Shown: in pieces, positions 1 through 11,887 of the stretch
Numbering within the stretch: position 1 is the first letter of the stretch
Layout: each line of letters begins with the position of its first letter
From: Isoetes taiwanensis
Taxonomy: Eukaryota; Streptophyta; Lycopodiopsida; Isoetales; Isoetaceae
Reading direction: 5' to 3'
NCBI GenBank assembly: GCA_021234155.1
Contig: JAJEKV010000002.1
Location: 22,892,942-22,956,941, forward strand
DNA: 64,000 nucleotides
Notes under the pieces: generated by a model
What the model was told of the DNA's origin: nothing
The model's database searches: none
The model's input: the letters and a program-made list of their open reading frames with translations, nothing else
Position numbers and translations under genes: made by a program

Positions 1-1438
1 TCCTCTAACTGACAGGGTTGGAGATTAAGAAGATCCCAACCATTGATGGCGGCCTGGCTATCAGACGTCAAACGGATTATTTATCAAGATAAATCAAGCA
101 GCACATGTGGCATAAGGAGGGGGTTCACATCCCCTTGCTTGCTCATTACATCAGATATCAAATCTAATGGTCTCCCATTAGTAAGGGGCTCAAAAAGGGA
201 GGTGAAGTGCATCATCCCATCGTTCATGAGATTGCATAAGGAGAGTATACTCACTAAGCACGAGTTTTAGACACTTCTCTCACATCTTTACAAGTTTGTT
301 TGACTTGTAACATAGGGAGAACCCAGTGAAGAGAACTCAATCAATTTTTATCGTCCACGAAGACCAAATAGCGTTTCTGTTTATAGGATTGGCATTTTTG
401 CACCATTGCCACATGGCAAGGTCACCCTGCTACAACTTGCCTACATCCTACGCATGGCATAACTACATACACGCCAAACATTTATTGATTTGAACAACTC
501 AACATTACAGTTACAAGTGCAAGTCAGGCATAGGCATATGCAACCTGACAACTCTCGCCAAGCCAAAAACACAGTCTTTGTCCACATACAGTACAATGTT
601 TACATTGGTAGACAGCAATGTCGAATGACGAGATAAAAGGGTTAAAAGTTTGTTACAAAATGATTTGCGAACTTGACTTTGAAATTCATCTTTAAATTGG
701 ATCATGAAGAACGCAGGATGGTCCATCGTTATCACTTAAAAGAAAAATGGCGAATTCCGTGTGTTACGGCCTCTCTTGCCCATCTGGATCATAAATCCTT
801 CATTAAACACAACCTCGTCATTCCTCCTCCTTTAATCTTCTATTAAATTTGCCATTTCCTGACAAATTCTTTTGTCTTATATTCAGACCATTCGAGCCAA
901 TCCTTAGAGCAAGTCATGTGAATGTGAATCCAAATCCTGATGGATTTACCAACCATATTTTTAAAATCCGCTGCAATTTGCTCTCTGTAGTGTGCTGCAT
1001 ATGTCTGATCAAAGACAAATGAACATTACAAAGATAATGAATATTTAGAACTAGAAATCAGTATAATCTGCGTTTTGGTCAGGATTTGCAATAGAGGCAG
1101 CAGACTGGTTAAAGGTTTTTTAGTTGAGCTGGTGGCAGGACACAGAGTTCTAAAAAAACACGGATTTTATAGCAAGGAAACTGCAAAGAATGCCCGCTCT
1201 GACAAATAATTTTGGAAGTCTCCAGGTTTTTAAACACCTCAAAGACGCATCTCCTTTTCGGGCAAAAGCTTCTTCTGCCAGATGGGTCCGCTGGTAAAGC
1301 AACTGTAGGCAATAGGCTATAGATCAAACAAAAAACCCATCACAGCATATGCTTTGCGCTCTTGGGTCCGGCAGAAAAGCAGTACCCAAGCTCTGCTCTC
1401 GAGATCCTGCTCCAACTCTGTAGATTAAAACACACGCA
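1..1438. other. Intergenic region upstream of the GDSL gene
   Basis: No convincing gene is seen. Open frames are short and show no recognisable motif. Positions about 345-372 resemble, on the minus strand, the last bases of the window's LINE family (compare the tails at 26290-26330 and 44930-44955), so this may be a tiny LINE 3' remnant. The last few hundred bases before 1439 should hold the promoter of the lipase gene, but I see no clear TATA box to name. Confidence 0.4.
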
Positions 1439-3320
1439 ATGGAGAGATCTGGCAGGGCATGTTTGCTTGCATTCTTGTTTGGACAATGCCTGGCTCTTGC
1501 AGCTGCCCAACAATGTTTTCCTGGCATTTTCAACTTTGGAGATTCCACTTCCGATACCGGAGGCATTCAGGCTGCATTCCCCACATTTAGCCAGGCTGAA
1601 TTCCCTCCTTATGGCATGACATATCCCGGAAAACCGGCTTTGAGATATAGCGATGGAAAACTAGGCATCGATTTCTTCTGTAAGGACCCCTGTTTCTGGA
1701 ACATTACTGTTGTTTATCACAGACATGCCACAACATAGTAAACTTTTCTTCTCCTTGTATGCTATGCATGTGTATATATGAGGATGCAATACATGTCTAG
1801 TTCTGATTTTGCATCATGATGGGAGTACGAAAAACTCTGACAAAGTTGATAGAATTTGCAAAGTATCTGCAAATTGTTCAGAATTTACCTTTGCATTGAG
1901 AATATTGCTGATTTTTTTCTTGATCTGCAGGTGAAGCCCTTGGACTTCCATATCTCAGTCCATATTTTCAATCAGTGGGCTCAGATTACAGACATGGAGT
2001 TAATTTTGCAACTGCAGGGGCCACTTCTCAACCATCCGACTTCATCAGCCCTTTTTCGCTTAATGTACAGCTTGCTCAATTCAAGGAATTCAAGCAAAGA
2101 GTGCTCTCTGCAGGCCCATCAGGTTTTGGCTCGTTCATATTGCAGATCTAGATTTTGTGTTTAAAATTCTGATGCCTTTGCTTTGAAATTTGACCCAGGT
2201 GGGGGGACATCAGTCCTTCCCTCTGCAGACCTGTTCAGCAAGGCCTTGTATATGATAGATATTGCAGGAAATGATTTCAGCTATGGCTATACAAGAAAAA
2301 TGTCCTTCGACCAAGTTAAATCTTACATCCACATAGCAATAGAAGGCATCAATGCTTGGGCTAAGGTAATTTAGCTAATGAATTTCTTCCAGATTGACAT
2401 CATCAGTTAAGAACTAAAAAACTTTTTAGATATCAGATTCAAATAGTGGTTTGCATCTTAGAAGCGTGATTTTCTTTGTTTGATTGCTAGATCTAAAAGA
2501 AGAAAGCTTGCTGCATATGCAGGGGATTTATGAAGAGGGAGGTAGAACAATGTTTATCTCTGACATCGGACCTCAAGGTTGCGTGCCTTATTTTCTGACG
2601 AATTTTCCGACTGTTCCGGTGAATTATGACTCCATTGGCTGTGCGATCCAATACAACGATGTTGTAAAATACTACAACAATCTTCTTCGCGCCGAAGTTA
2701 AGAACCTGCAGGCACAGCTTCCAGGATCAACGCTCATCTACATGAATACATTTGATATCAAATACGGCCTAACTGCATCTGCATTTAATTATGGTATGCT
2801 CATTTCTCCATCACTGATTTCAATTCGTTTTCTCAAAAAGATCACTCTGTTTGATTCATTTCCTCAAAAAGATAACTCTGTCACAATAATTCGCGATTGT
2901 TTATTTCCACCAACCGATTCTTGCCCATAATGAATGCAAGAGCAATTATTTCCCCTGTTTTTTTAAGCATACAAATTAGGTCAAAAGCATTGCATCAGCT
3001 TAGGCAGAAAAAGTGCAATTATTCTGCGAAATCTAAGGCAAGGATCTATTCCGACAGGTTTCCAATACAGAACAAAAGCCTGCTGCGGCATAGGAGGAAA
3101 TTACAACTACAATTATGCGGTCCAATGTGGAGAAAGCAAGCAAGTAAACGGAATGCAAGTTACTTCTACTACCTGTTTAGATCCGTCGAAACATTTGAAC
3201 TGGGATGGAGTACATTATACAGATGCAGCCAACCGGATCATCACGAGACAGATTCTTACAGGCAAATATTTCGAGCCCGCTTATCCTCTGTATCAGATTT
3301 GCAAGCTTCGATCCGTCTAA
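1439..3320 (+). CDS. GDSL-type esterase/lipase, five exons, apparently intact
   Basis: Predicted exons are 1439-1679, 1931-2122, 2199-2365, 2523-2793 and 3058-3320. All introns are GT-AG, and the joined length of 1134 nt keeps one frame of 377 residues, normal for plant GDSL enzymes. Residues 1-23 look like a signal peptide (LLAFLFGQCLALAAA), so the product is probably secreted to the wall. Family blocks are present in order: FNFGDSTSDTGG with nucleophile Ser36, a FATAGAT block, an IAGNDF block with the oxyanion Asn, GPQGC, and the C-terminal WDGVHYTDAANR carrying the catalytic Asp and His. The family hydrolyses ester or acyl bonds; the substrate cannot be told from sequence. The start is the Met just before the hydrophobic leader. 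The fourth exon could start at either of two nearby AGs, but only 2523 keeps phase. The end of the last exon is duplicated at 48.4 kb. Confidence 0.9.
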
Positions 3321-4886
3321 CCCTAAAAACAAATATACCTCCATTTTTTCAAAAATACTTCCATATACGTATCCATATTGCCTATATGGTATGGTATTTT
3401 TGTATATAGAATTACATTGTAAAGGTGTGGAATAAGTGGTTGTTACCAAAAATCTAATAAAAGGCTACAGAAATTGTCGTGTTCGATTGCTACAGACATT
3501 TTTCTTGTGTATATCATGAAATTAAGAGGTGGTGTTGTCTTGTCCAAAAGGTTGGTATCACATAAAAAAAAGAACTGATGTAATATGTCTCTGTCTCATT
3601 CACAAGATCGATATCATGTGAAGGGAATAAAAAACAGTTGTCATACCTTTACATCTGGTAGTCATTCATATCATATAGACATGATCATATATATATCTAT
3701 TTTAAGGTTGGCACTCTATCTATGCTGTTGACTCCTGTTGAGTGCCATGCATTATGATGTTCTTTCAAATGTCTTTGAATACAACACTCACAATGAGAGT
3801 TGCAATCATCACAAACAATATGAAATCCCATGCACTCCATATAAAATGTTGTGGAAATTTGCACATTAGCAGCCTAAATAACTCCATTAGGCTCATCTTT
3901 TACAATCATGATGATCTCAATAAGTGTGCACGCACTTAGAGCAAGCGAACACGTGTTCATAAAAATGTCATTATCATAACAATGTTCCCTAATATAATGT
4001 CATCACATATCATTGGGATTCTAAAACGAATTAATCAAAGCAGTAACAGGGGTTGCAAAGCTGTGAAAAGGCAATACAAACCAAATTGATCCATGTTGAA
4101 TACTTGCAGTAGGTTAGGCTTTTATAGGTGGAGTGAAAGTAGAATTTATTTTATTGCCAATGAAAGGGCTCAATGTAAGCATTGCGAATACCAAAATGGA
4201 ATCTTAAATCAACTATACTACAGACTTAAGACCAATTGCATCAAACTTAAGACTTAATCTTCAAACGCATGTAGACCAACTGCTTTGCCAGCAATTATTT
4301 TTTACCTTTTTAGCCTTCCAATACTCATTATATGTGCTCCCTATTTTAATGTATCTTATGAACCAGAAGTATAAGCTAAGGTTATGATTATGAAGTATAA
4401 AATTTAGGTTAACATTTAGAATTTGAGTGGCATGTGGACTAAGGAAGGTTTTTTAAGTTTCAACCTAACCAAGATTGCTTAATACAACCTAAAGACCCCT
4501 TTGCCAAATTTTATAATAATCTTCGGAAACTGTAGACGTAATCTTAATGTCGTACAAGCAGCCTTTTGCTATTGCTAGATGTCCAGAGTTTCCACAAGCT
4601 TGTGCAACTAAAGGATTCAACTTGCGGCTAGGTTCCAAAGATAAGCCCAATAGGTTGGTTTATAAATTGTCTTTGACCTTAATACTAATTATGAGTCTTT
4701 TTGATATTCTACTCAAGCCTCGAAATGAGCTTCTTCATGCATAGTAGGTGATTTCTACAAAGGTTTTATTCGAGAACTAGTTCAAAGACTATCTGTGGTT
4801 GGGCATCATGCTTTGAGAACTAGTAATATGGAGGCATTTATTGAGTTTAAGCCAATCATATACACGATAATATATGGAATAATTAG
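3071..4886 (+). repeat. Segmental duplication, copy 1 (lipase 3' end plus downstream)
   Basis: From inside the last lipase exon to about 4886 this segment matches 48390-49986 in the same orientation, with high identity in the exon part and scattered indels downstream. The largest difference lies near 3945-4060, where copy 1 has extra sequence. Copy 1 ends exactly where a GGAA-type microsatellite and LINE A begin; copy 2 continues uninterrupted. No separate gene is seen in 3321-4886; it holds the 3' UTR and AT-rich spacer. Confidence 0.85.
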
Positions 4887-5013
4887 AAGGAAGGAAGGAA
4901 GGAAGTATATTTTAACATCCGCGGAGGCCAAACTTGACCTATGAGACGGTACATGCAGTACACAAAGCAGATAAAACCACACCAAAAAGACAAATGCTAC
5001 TATACAATGTGTC

Positions 5014-5067
5014 CCTACTACTGGGATGAAAAAACCCCCACATGGGAGGAAAAACCCTGGTAGTAGG
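5014..5067 (-). repeat. LINE 3' hairpin, copy in LINE A
   Basis: The arms CTACTAC and GTAGTAG flank the conserved AAAAAACCCCC core. The same module occurs at 26369-26435, 39311-39391 and 44828-44897. It lies just upstream of the LINE 3' terminus and is probably the structure recognised by the element's reverse transcriptase (inference). Confidence 0.7.
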
Positions 5068-5294
5068 CTCTCAGATCCCTTGTCCTGTAAGGGATTCTCT
5101 GACGGTAGAGACTTGCAAAATGTAGGATGCGAGACATGCAACCATTGGCGATGCCAGCAATTGATGCAGCGGTGCCTCCGAGCATCTAAGATCAGCATGT
5201 GTTGCTCGGATATGCGTATATGCGGACACTCTTGCGAGCATGGTGCTCATCCTCTCTTGTCGCATGTGGCAACACCGCATATTCTCTCATGCCG

Positions 5295-5537
5295 GGATTC
5301 TCTCGCCCTCCATCGTAGTCCAGCGACTGTTTCAATTGCGAGATGATGGGACCCGTCCTCACGGAGGCAATAGCTCTCCGTTTCTTCATAGATATATCGC
5401 TTTCAAGCATGCGGTCTTGGGGATTCTCGCGCCCTCCCATCGTAGTCCAACGACTGTTTCAATTGCGAGATGATGGGACCCCGTCCTCACGGAGGCAATA
5501 GCTCTTCGTTTCTTCATAGATATATGCGCTTTCAAAA
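5295..5537. repeat. Tandem duplication, about 126-bp period, in LINE A
   Basis: The segments starting at 5295 and 5421 are near-identical for about 116 bases (both include a stretch near TTTCAATTGCGAGATGATGG). The duplication lies in the region for the LINE C-terminal domain and is not seen in LINE B, so it arose within this copy. Confidence 0.8.
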
Positions 5538-7990
5538 TCTTGGTGTGGGCCATGTTCGGTGTTGGATTAACTTGCGTGTGGTAGTGCTCGTTTTAGGCTT
5601 TGCACGAAAGGGTCGCATCCCACAAAGTGGTGGCAAAGCTCATTCGGTGTGCGGCTTTGTCCACGGGCATCGAGGCATAGCCACAATCTGGCTGGTAGTC
5701 TATAGACCACGTTGCGAACCACCCACGGCGGTGCTCCGCCATACCCCTTGATCGTTGTGGCTCTTGTGCCAATAACAAAGCCCTCTGGGAAGGCGTTGTG
5801 CATCCATCTTTGGTGACCTTGTGGAAATATGCAAGATGTCTGCGCATAGCGGAGAATGTTGCGGGGGCGAACCAGTCTCTCATATAGCAAAATCGATAAG
5901 GCACCGTGTCCTTGATACCTAGGATCGTATATTAAGAAGGCCTTTTGCACCCTCTCTAGCTTATCCCGTGTGTTCTTGCTAATTCTTTGGACCCCGGACC
6001 TCTACCCCATACAACAATCTTTGGTTCAACGAGTGCTCACGAGGTGTGTGCTCTCGTGCCCGATCACATAGGTCTATTCTCACATAGCGGCTATTGCATA
6101 GCATAGCATGAGGGCTTTCCATCCCATGGCCCGACCGTCTTTCCCACACAGTCATCCCATAATATGCTAGCGCAAAAGTCGATTCCCGGATACTTGAAGG
6201 TCCTTACAACATCCACCTTACGTCCTCGTAATAAAGATCCGGGATATCATCTTTGCGAGGAGAGGACCGGGGAGCTTAGTTTTTGCGGGTTCATCGTCAT
6301 TCTGTTGTGTCACAGAACCCACTAAGAGCGCGTCAAATCGCTACATACTCGGTTGTATGGGATAGCAAGTCTACATCGTCTGCATAGAGCAATTGCCTTA
6401 TATTGTATGCCCTCGTAAGCTGGGCCACCGCCCCCATGTTCTTGCATCCAAGTCTCCAACTTGTCAATGTAGAGACCAAAGAGCGTTGGAGATAACGGAC
6501 ATTCTGTTTAACCCCTATGGTGCTAGCAACTCGGCCGATCGATGCGGGCAATGCAAAGATATATCCCATCATAGAGTCTATAGATGACATTTTGTAAGTC
6601 CGTGGGGCATCAAATACTGCAAATCTTCGCCACAACAGTCCCGAGGGACCGTATCATATGCCGCCTTGAAATCTACTTAAACAATGATGCAGTCCGTCGG
6701 CGCATTGCGCAGTAGCTTCCATAAGGATTTCCGAGTGAATATATGGTCGATTGTGGAGTGGGTGGGTGAAACCCCCGCCAATGGCGACGCGCCTCCGACT
6801 TCCTCATTTGCGAAGTTAACTTCTTCTCCACCACACACCGCTAAAAGCTTTTGCGGTAATGGGCTCACCATGATCATCGCGATAGTTATTTGAATCATCC
6901 CGTTACTGTCTTATGAATTGGGGTGACCTTGCTAACCATCCACTCTCGGGAGGCCCTCCCTTATGGCACGGTTAATGATCGCCGTCCGAGGCCCTAGCAA
7001 AGCTGGCCCACCCCATTTCAATAACTTCGGCTTGAAGTCCCTGCAAGTCCTTCGGCTTTGCCATTAGCCGGTGTCTAAGGCCCCTGTTGGATGTCTTCCT
7101 CGGTGAGCTGCGGCATTTCTCCTACGTGACGGAACCTGAAGTTGCTCACGGGGGATCATACAACTCCTCAAGCGATGCATCCACCGGTCTACGGTAATAT
7201 TGCCGGATTGGTTGATGCCTCTTGTACAACACCCTACGCCGGAAGGCTTTCGGCTCGATCATCAACAAATCAAACATGCGGCTGGCGATGAGTGCGCAAT
7301 GTGCGCATGCTTTTTGGATTTCAAGAATGCTCTATAGTCACGAATGGCACGCTACATGGCCGTGGATCGAGGGAGGCGTAGTTGGGTCTTTAGAGCCTTG
7401 CTTTCGGCGTCAAACCGGGGATTACGAGGGAACTCAGCGGTGTCCATTCGCGGCGATCCCTCACGCAAAGCATGCACTAGGCTGGCGTGAGTAAAGGCGT
7501 TTACAAGCCATTTCCACCTATCATGTAACGTGCAAAGGGCATCAATCCCCTGCAGTTCACGTTCCAACACAAACTCATATTTAGCTTGCTTTCGATAGTC
7601 GGGGATGTATCTCAACCCCTGATGGTTTCTACTCTGTGATTGCGCTACTGAGTGCTCCCAATCCAAAGTGACATAAAATGGATAGTGGTCCGACAAAGCC
7701 TCCTCATCTCCTGTTCGTGTGCCAATTGAGAGCTCGCTGATCATGTCAAGTCCTAGTCTACCACGCTAGCTCCACCATCATGTCTATCGCTCTTGCAAGT
7801 GAAACCCCCTGATTGCGGCCATCTGATCATACCATTGCACACTACCATGTCAAAGACCTGACAGAGTTGAACCAACTCCCTTCCAAAGGCGTTGGTGACT
7901 GTTTCTTGAGACTGTCTGGCATGACATTCGTCTCCATGTAGCCAAACTTCAAGAGAAGTTTGATCAACTGGCTAATGCTGGACCAGACCA

Positions 7991-9209
7991 TGCTCTTTTA
8001 GTGTTGTGTCTAATTTTTTTTTACTCTTGGAAGATGTAAATTTTTTGGCGAATATGTATAAAATGAGAATAGCAACTATGGCGAAAGTGCAAGAAATCTC
8101 GAAGGATTTTATAATTCATGAGACGAATCTTAATCAAAGGCTTGTATTCATAGCAAATGATAATGCAATGCTTGCAAATGCCTCGTAGAGGCAAATGTTT
8201 GAAAGCTTTATAGATTGTACTTACATTACAATTGACTTATGCATGTAGAATGCATTCAAATGCTAAGCCCTAATTAAAAAGGTTATTAATAACAACATAT
8301 AATGGGGGTTAAATTAAATATGCCAAAAATAAATTAAATTGGGAGTTAAAATGGATTCGGAGTCGGCTGATGGAGATTGACATACGTGATTGCATACAAC
8401 TTTGATAACGCTTAGCGTCTTCTCTCAGATGCGTCATACAAACGGATTTTTAGTGCTGAACTGAAAGTTTAGATCTCTGCAAATTTTAAGCTTTTATTAC
8501 ACATTGTTTTACCTAGTAGGGACAAGGTTTGCTACTCAATTAAAACTTGTAACTCCTTGGAAGCATGGTGTTTTGCTTCGATCTTCCTTTACCAATCTAG
8601 GATAACAATGATCGTCAACTAGACAATGAGCCTATAGGCTGTCATGTAGATAAATGCTTGCATTGACGTGACAACTCTCTTTCCCTGACCATCTTACGAT
8701 GTGTATTCGATTCCTGATGAATGAAACTCCAAAACAGGCAAACAGATAGTAACATATGATAAATAAGAAGACAATGGACTCTTTTGCATTGACAATAGGT
8801 GCATTTTTCTATTGAAGTCATGAATTCTTTCTCCCTGTGGATGAGTGATTGCATGCAACTGCATTAGGTTAGATTGCTATAGCAGCCAATCCTTCACAAA
8901 GTTGCAAACCTTAAGTCCACCATAAATAAGAGCCTGCAGCTGGACAAAAAGAACCGATCTTATCAACAAAGTAGAACGGATCATACTGTGTATCCAGGAT
9001 TGTGAGGAGCAAGACTTATTGCGCTCCTTGCGAGTTTTTAAGACTTGCTCAAACTATTCTTTCTTAAATTCCGCCTTGTCACTCCAAACATGTAAAAGAC
9101 TAATATAAACACCCTATGCGGAGACCACACAAAATGGCTAAAACTGTCTTCTTTCCATTCAAATGAGCTTTAAATACATGTAAAAAATCTGAATTCAAAC
9201 CAGCACCAA
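7991..9209. other. Intergenic region, no gene recognised
   Basis: AT-rich sequence with only short open frames and no recognisable motif on either strand. It separates LINE A from the Sec14-like fragment, whose 3' UTR may extend into its right end. Confidence 0.4.
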
Positions 9210-9497
9210 CTAGTTTTTTGGATCTCTAAAATCTGCAGGAACTGTCTCTGAGGTGAAGTACTCTTCACAGACAGTTGATGCTGAGCAAAACCGAACCTGG
9301 ATTGGCAATAGGTCACTTCTTTTAATTTGAAGCTGAATTTTTAGAACAAAAATCGAAGGATGCACATTAAAAGGACAAACTTACAAGACTTGCATAGGAC
9401 CTCAATAATGGTTTCACCATGTTCCATCCTGGCTGAAAAATGGGAGGGGCATCCACAAACAAAACTTGACCGAGCCTCTTTGGGTGTTAAGGTACAC
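9210..9497 (-). pseudogene. Sec14-like CRAL-TRIO protein, C-terminal fragment (two exons)
   Basis: Two minus-strand exons read in phase. One, about 9497-9385, encodes [18 protein letters not shown] and [10 protein letters not shown] and ends at a GTAAGT donor. The next, 9296-9210, follows a CAG acceptor and encodes VRFCSASTVCEEYFTSETVP up to a TAG stop. These match the end of the lipid-binding CRAL-TRIO domain of plant Sec14-like phosphatidylinositol-transfer proteins as I know the family. A TAA stands in frame just before HPKRLG, where the family has Tyr, and the N-terminal half of the domain is not found nearby. The frame at 9656-9874 could be a remnant of its 5' exons, but I could not show it. 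Most likely a truncated copy. Confidence 0.6.
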
Positions 9498-10045
9498 TTG
9501 CCAAGAAAAAAGGGAAGTAAACCTAGAAAGAAGCAGGATACAAGAAATTTGGAGAGCTTCCCTGTCTTCGCACAAGCTTTGCCGCAAGGTGCACCTTCTT
9601 GGACTACATACGAATGTCCTTTTTAAATAGCAACCAGTTAAATACCTAGAAATCATTACAGCATGAGATTTTTCCAGAACAACCGTTGTTGAAACTGTGA
9701 TGTGGCACTGCAAACTCTAGAAGTTCTCGAACACCAAGGTTTGAAGCATAAAGTCAATCTTAACGAAGAAAAAAAACTAGAAAACTTCGATCTACCGAGC
9801 TCATGCTTGATGGTAATGGCGAATCCATATTTTCTGGCTCTCCACTGTGTCGAAACCTGGCGAAAATCCCTCAAACTGCTTTCTTAGGGTAGGCGAAGAT
9901 CGGCTCCGGCAGGAAGAAGGGGAAAAAAAATGGGCGAATTTTTTTCTTTTCCCTCTTTACAAACCCTACCTCACTTTCGTGCACTGTTTTTTGAATTTTA
10001 AGAATATTCGCTTTTTGGCGAATATTCGCCACTATACACAACACT
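9498..10045. other. Spacer between Sec14-like fragment and copia element
   Basis: No confident gene. Around 9890-9960 the sequence is more GC-rich and resembles a 5' leader. A perfect small palindrome with arms GAATATTCGC and GCGAATATTC lies at about 10003-10028, just before the copia gag frame begins. Confidence 0.4.
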
Positions 10046-10114
10046 AATGCTCTTTCTAATCCACAGAAGAAGTTACGTCTCTATACTTCTCTTCCATCCA
10101 CATGGACACATACT

Positions 10115-11887
10115 GTGGAACTCATGATGACATCCAGGAAAACAGCATCTTGGGATGACATTGTTGAAGACCTGGTGGAGATCTCTCTTATGCACAAGCA
10201 GCGTGGAGACCACAGCAAGCCTGAACAGGCATGTGTGGCACAAGCAAGGAATTCATCCAATTCTCAAAACCGAAGGCCCCCTCTTGCTTGTGATGGCACA
10301 CCTCTCCGCAAAGATCAGTGTAGAAATTGTATGGGATTTGGACACTATGCACATGAATGCCCCAGTAAGCCATATCGAGGATCATTCTCTTCTTCCAATT
10401 CTTCTCCCTCTAATGCTGTGAAGGACGCTTCTAGTACCCCTGTTTCAACTGCCAAGAAGATAAACGAATCTGCCCATATGGTTGAAGCCTTGACTCTTAC
10501 AGAAGAGAACTGTCTCATGGAAGAAGCATGTATTTCTGAAGAGGCGAATTTTCTCATGGAAGAAGCATTTATTTCTGAAGTTGGATACCTGGAAGACCAA
10601 GCATATTTTGCAGATACTCCAGTTCAAGATACTCCTGATACTCCAGTTCAAGAAGTTACAAAATCTCATGTTCTGACAGTAGATTCGGCTTGCACGTCCA
10701 TTATGGTGAATCGTCCTGAATTTCTTGTGGATTGCATGCCCATCCATGGTGGTGTGCAATTGGGCTCCAGTGCTCAGATTGAAGTTACTGGCAAAGGCAT
10801 ATTTCATCTCCCTCTTCTTGAAGGATCCACTGTGAATCTCCCAAATGCTTTACTGGTTCCAAGCCTGCGTAAAAACTTACTGTCTGTTGCAAAATTGGCC
10901 GACCAGGGACTGGTAACTTTCTTCACTTCTGATTCAGTTTTGTTGTTTCCCAAAGACGTCGTTATTTCGGGAACTCCTATTGCCAAAGGAAGCAGGGTTG
11001 GGAATCTTTATGAGATCCCTCTTCCTTCCACAGATCAAAGTTTTCTCACGGAAACCTCCCCATGTCCTCTCTTGCTTTGGCATCGCCGTTTTGCCCATCT
11101 TAACATTAAGAGTCTCAGGTTTTTGGCCCATCGACATCTTGTATCAGGCATTCCCCCTCTACCTTCGGTTGACCTTGGCCTTTGTCATGCATGCATGCTT
11201 GTCAAGCATGCACGCCGCACCTTTGCTGCTATTGGGCATCGAGCAGATGCACTCTTGGACCTTGTTCACTCAGATTTATGTGGTCCCATGGAGGTTCTTG
11301 GTCACACTGGCAGCAAGTATTATATTTCCTTTATTGATGATCACAGCCGACGCGTGACCATCTATTTTCTCAAGCGGAAGAGTCATGCCTTGGAAGCTTT
11401 CAAGATGTTCAAAGCCTTAGCTGAAAATCAGACTGGGAGAACCATCAAATGTTTACGCACAGATGGTGGTGGTGAATACATCAGCACTCTCTTTCAAGAT
11501 CTTTGTCACTATGCTGGTATCCATAGGCAATACACCACTCGCCACACTCCTCAACAGAATGGGGTCGCCGAACGGAAGAATCGCACCATCTGTGAGGCTG
11601 CCAAAAGTCTTCTCATCCAGGGACATTTGGATCGCACGTTTTGGGAAGAGGCAGTTGCAGTTGCTGTTCACACTCAAAATCTTTCTCCTACAGTGGCAGT
11701 TCCTGATTCAACACCTCATGAAGCTTGGTTTGGCACCAAGGCTGATGTCTCTCATCTTCGTGTATTCGGGTGCACACCCAAAGATCTCAGGTCCAAATTT
11801 GCAGACAAGAGCATACAGTGCCGATTTGTTGGTTATTCTTCAAACCATAAAGCGTACAAGTGCTGGGACCCGCTACAAAGAACATAA
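10115..11887 (+). CDS. copia gag-protease-integrase part of the polyprotein
   Basis: The listed start is only the first GTG in an open frame that continues upstream to about 10046, so the true N-terminus is lost. The CX2CX4HX4C zinc knuckle CRNCMGFGHYAHEC lies near residue 70. The protease motif reads VDSACTS near residue 190, where copia proteases usually have DSG, so the active-site Gly appears changed. The GAG-pre-integrase segment starts at LWHRRFAHLN with CHAC downstream. The integrase has the DDE set in VHSDLCGP, RTDGGGEY and NGVAERKNRT. The frame ends with a TAA created by a 1-nt loss in the GACCCGCTACAAAG context; the next frame continues the same protein. Confidence 0.9.
   Translation: MELMMTSRKTASWDDIVEDLVEISLMHKQRGDHSKPEQACVAQARNSSNSQNRRPPLACDGTPLRKDQCRNCMGFGHYAHECPSKPYRGSFSSSNSSPSNAVKDASSTPVSTAKKINESAHMVEALTLTEENCLMEEACISEEANFLMEEAFISEVGYLEDQAYFADTPVQDTPDTPVQEVTKSHVLTVDSACTSIMVNRPEFLVDCMPIHGGVQLGSSAQIEVTGKGIFHLPLLEGSTVNLPNALLVPSLRKNLLSVAKLADQGLVTFFTSDSVLLFPKDVVISGTPIAKGSRVGNLYEIPLPSTDQSFLTETSPCPLLLWHRRFAHLNIKSLRFLAHRHLVSGIPPLPSVDLGLCHACMLVKHARRTFAAIGHRADALLDLVHSDLCGPMEVLGHTGSKYYISFIDDHSRRVTIYFLKRKSHALEAFKMFKALAENQTGRTIKCLRTDGGGEYISTLFQDLCHYAGIHRQYTTRHTPQQNGVAERKNRTICEAAKSLLIQGHLDRTFWEEAVAVAVHTQNLSPTVAVPDSTPHEAWFGTKADVSHLRVFGCTPKDLRSKFADKSIQCRFVGYSSNHKAYKCWDPLQRT

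Larger units (their letters stand above)
4887..7990 (-). mobile_element. LINE A, decayed non-LTR retrotransposon
   Basis: Read on the minus strand, remnants of a LINE ORF2 appear in the expected order in broken frames. They are an endonuclease C-terminal motif SDHYPF near 7680, a linker with RNPRFDAESKALK near 7400, a reverse transcriptase fingers motif THSTIDHIFT near 6770, and the catalytic YADDVDLLS near 6370. A C-terminal region related to that of LINE B follows (5190-5950). The 3' end holds the family hairpin (5014-5067), then a short tail and a GGAA-type microsatellite at 4887-4905. There are many frameshifts and stops, so it cannot be active. The 5' boundary near 7990 is approximate. 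A roughly 126-bp stretch is tandemly duplicated at 5295-5537. Confidence 0.8.

Noticed and set aside
10445-10807. 120-codon minus-strand open frame
   Set aside because: Antisense shadow of the copia gag-protease region, without motifs.
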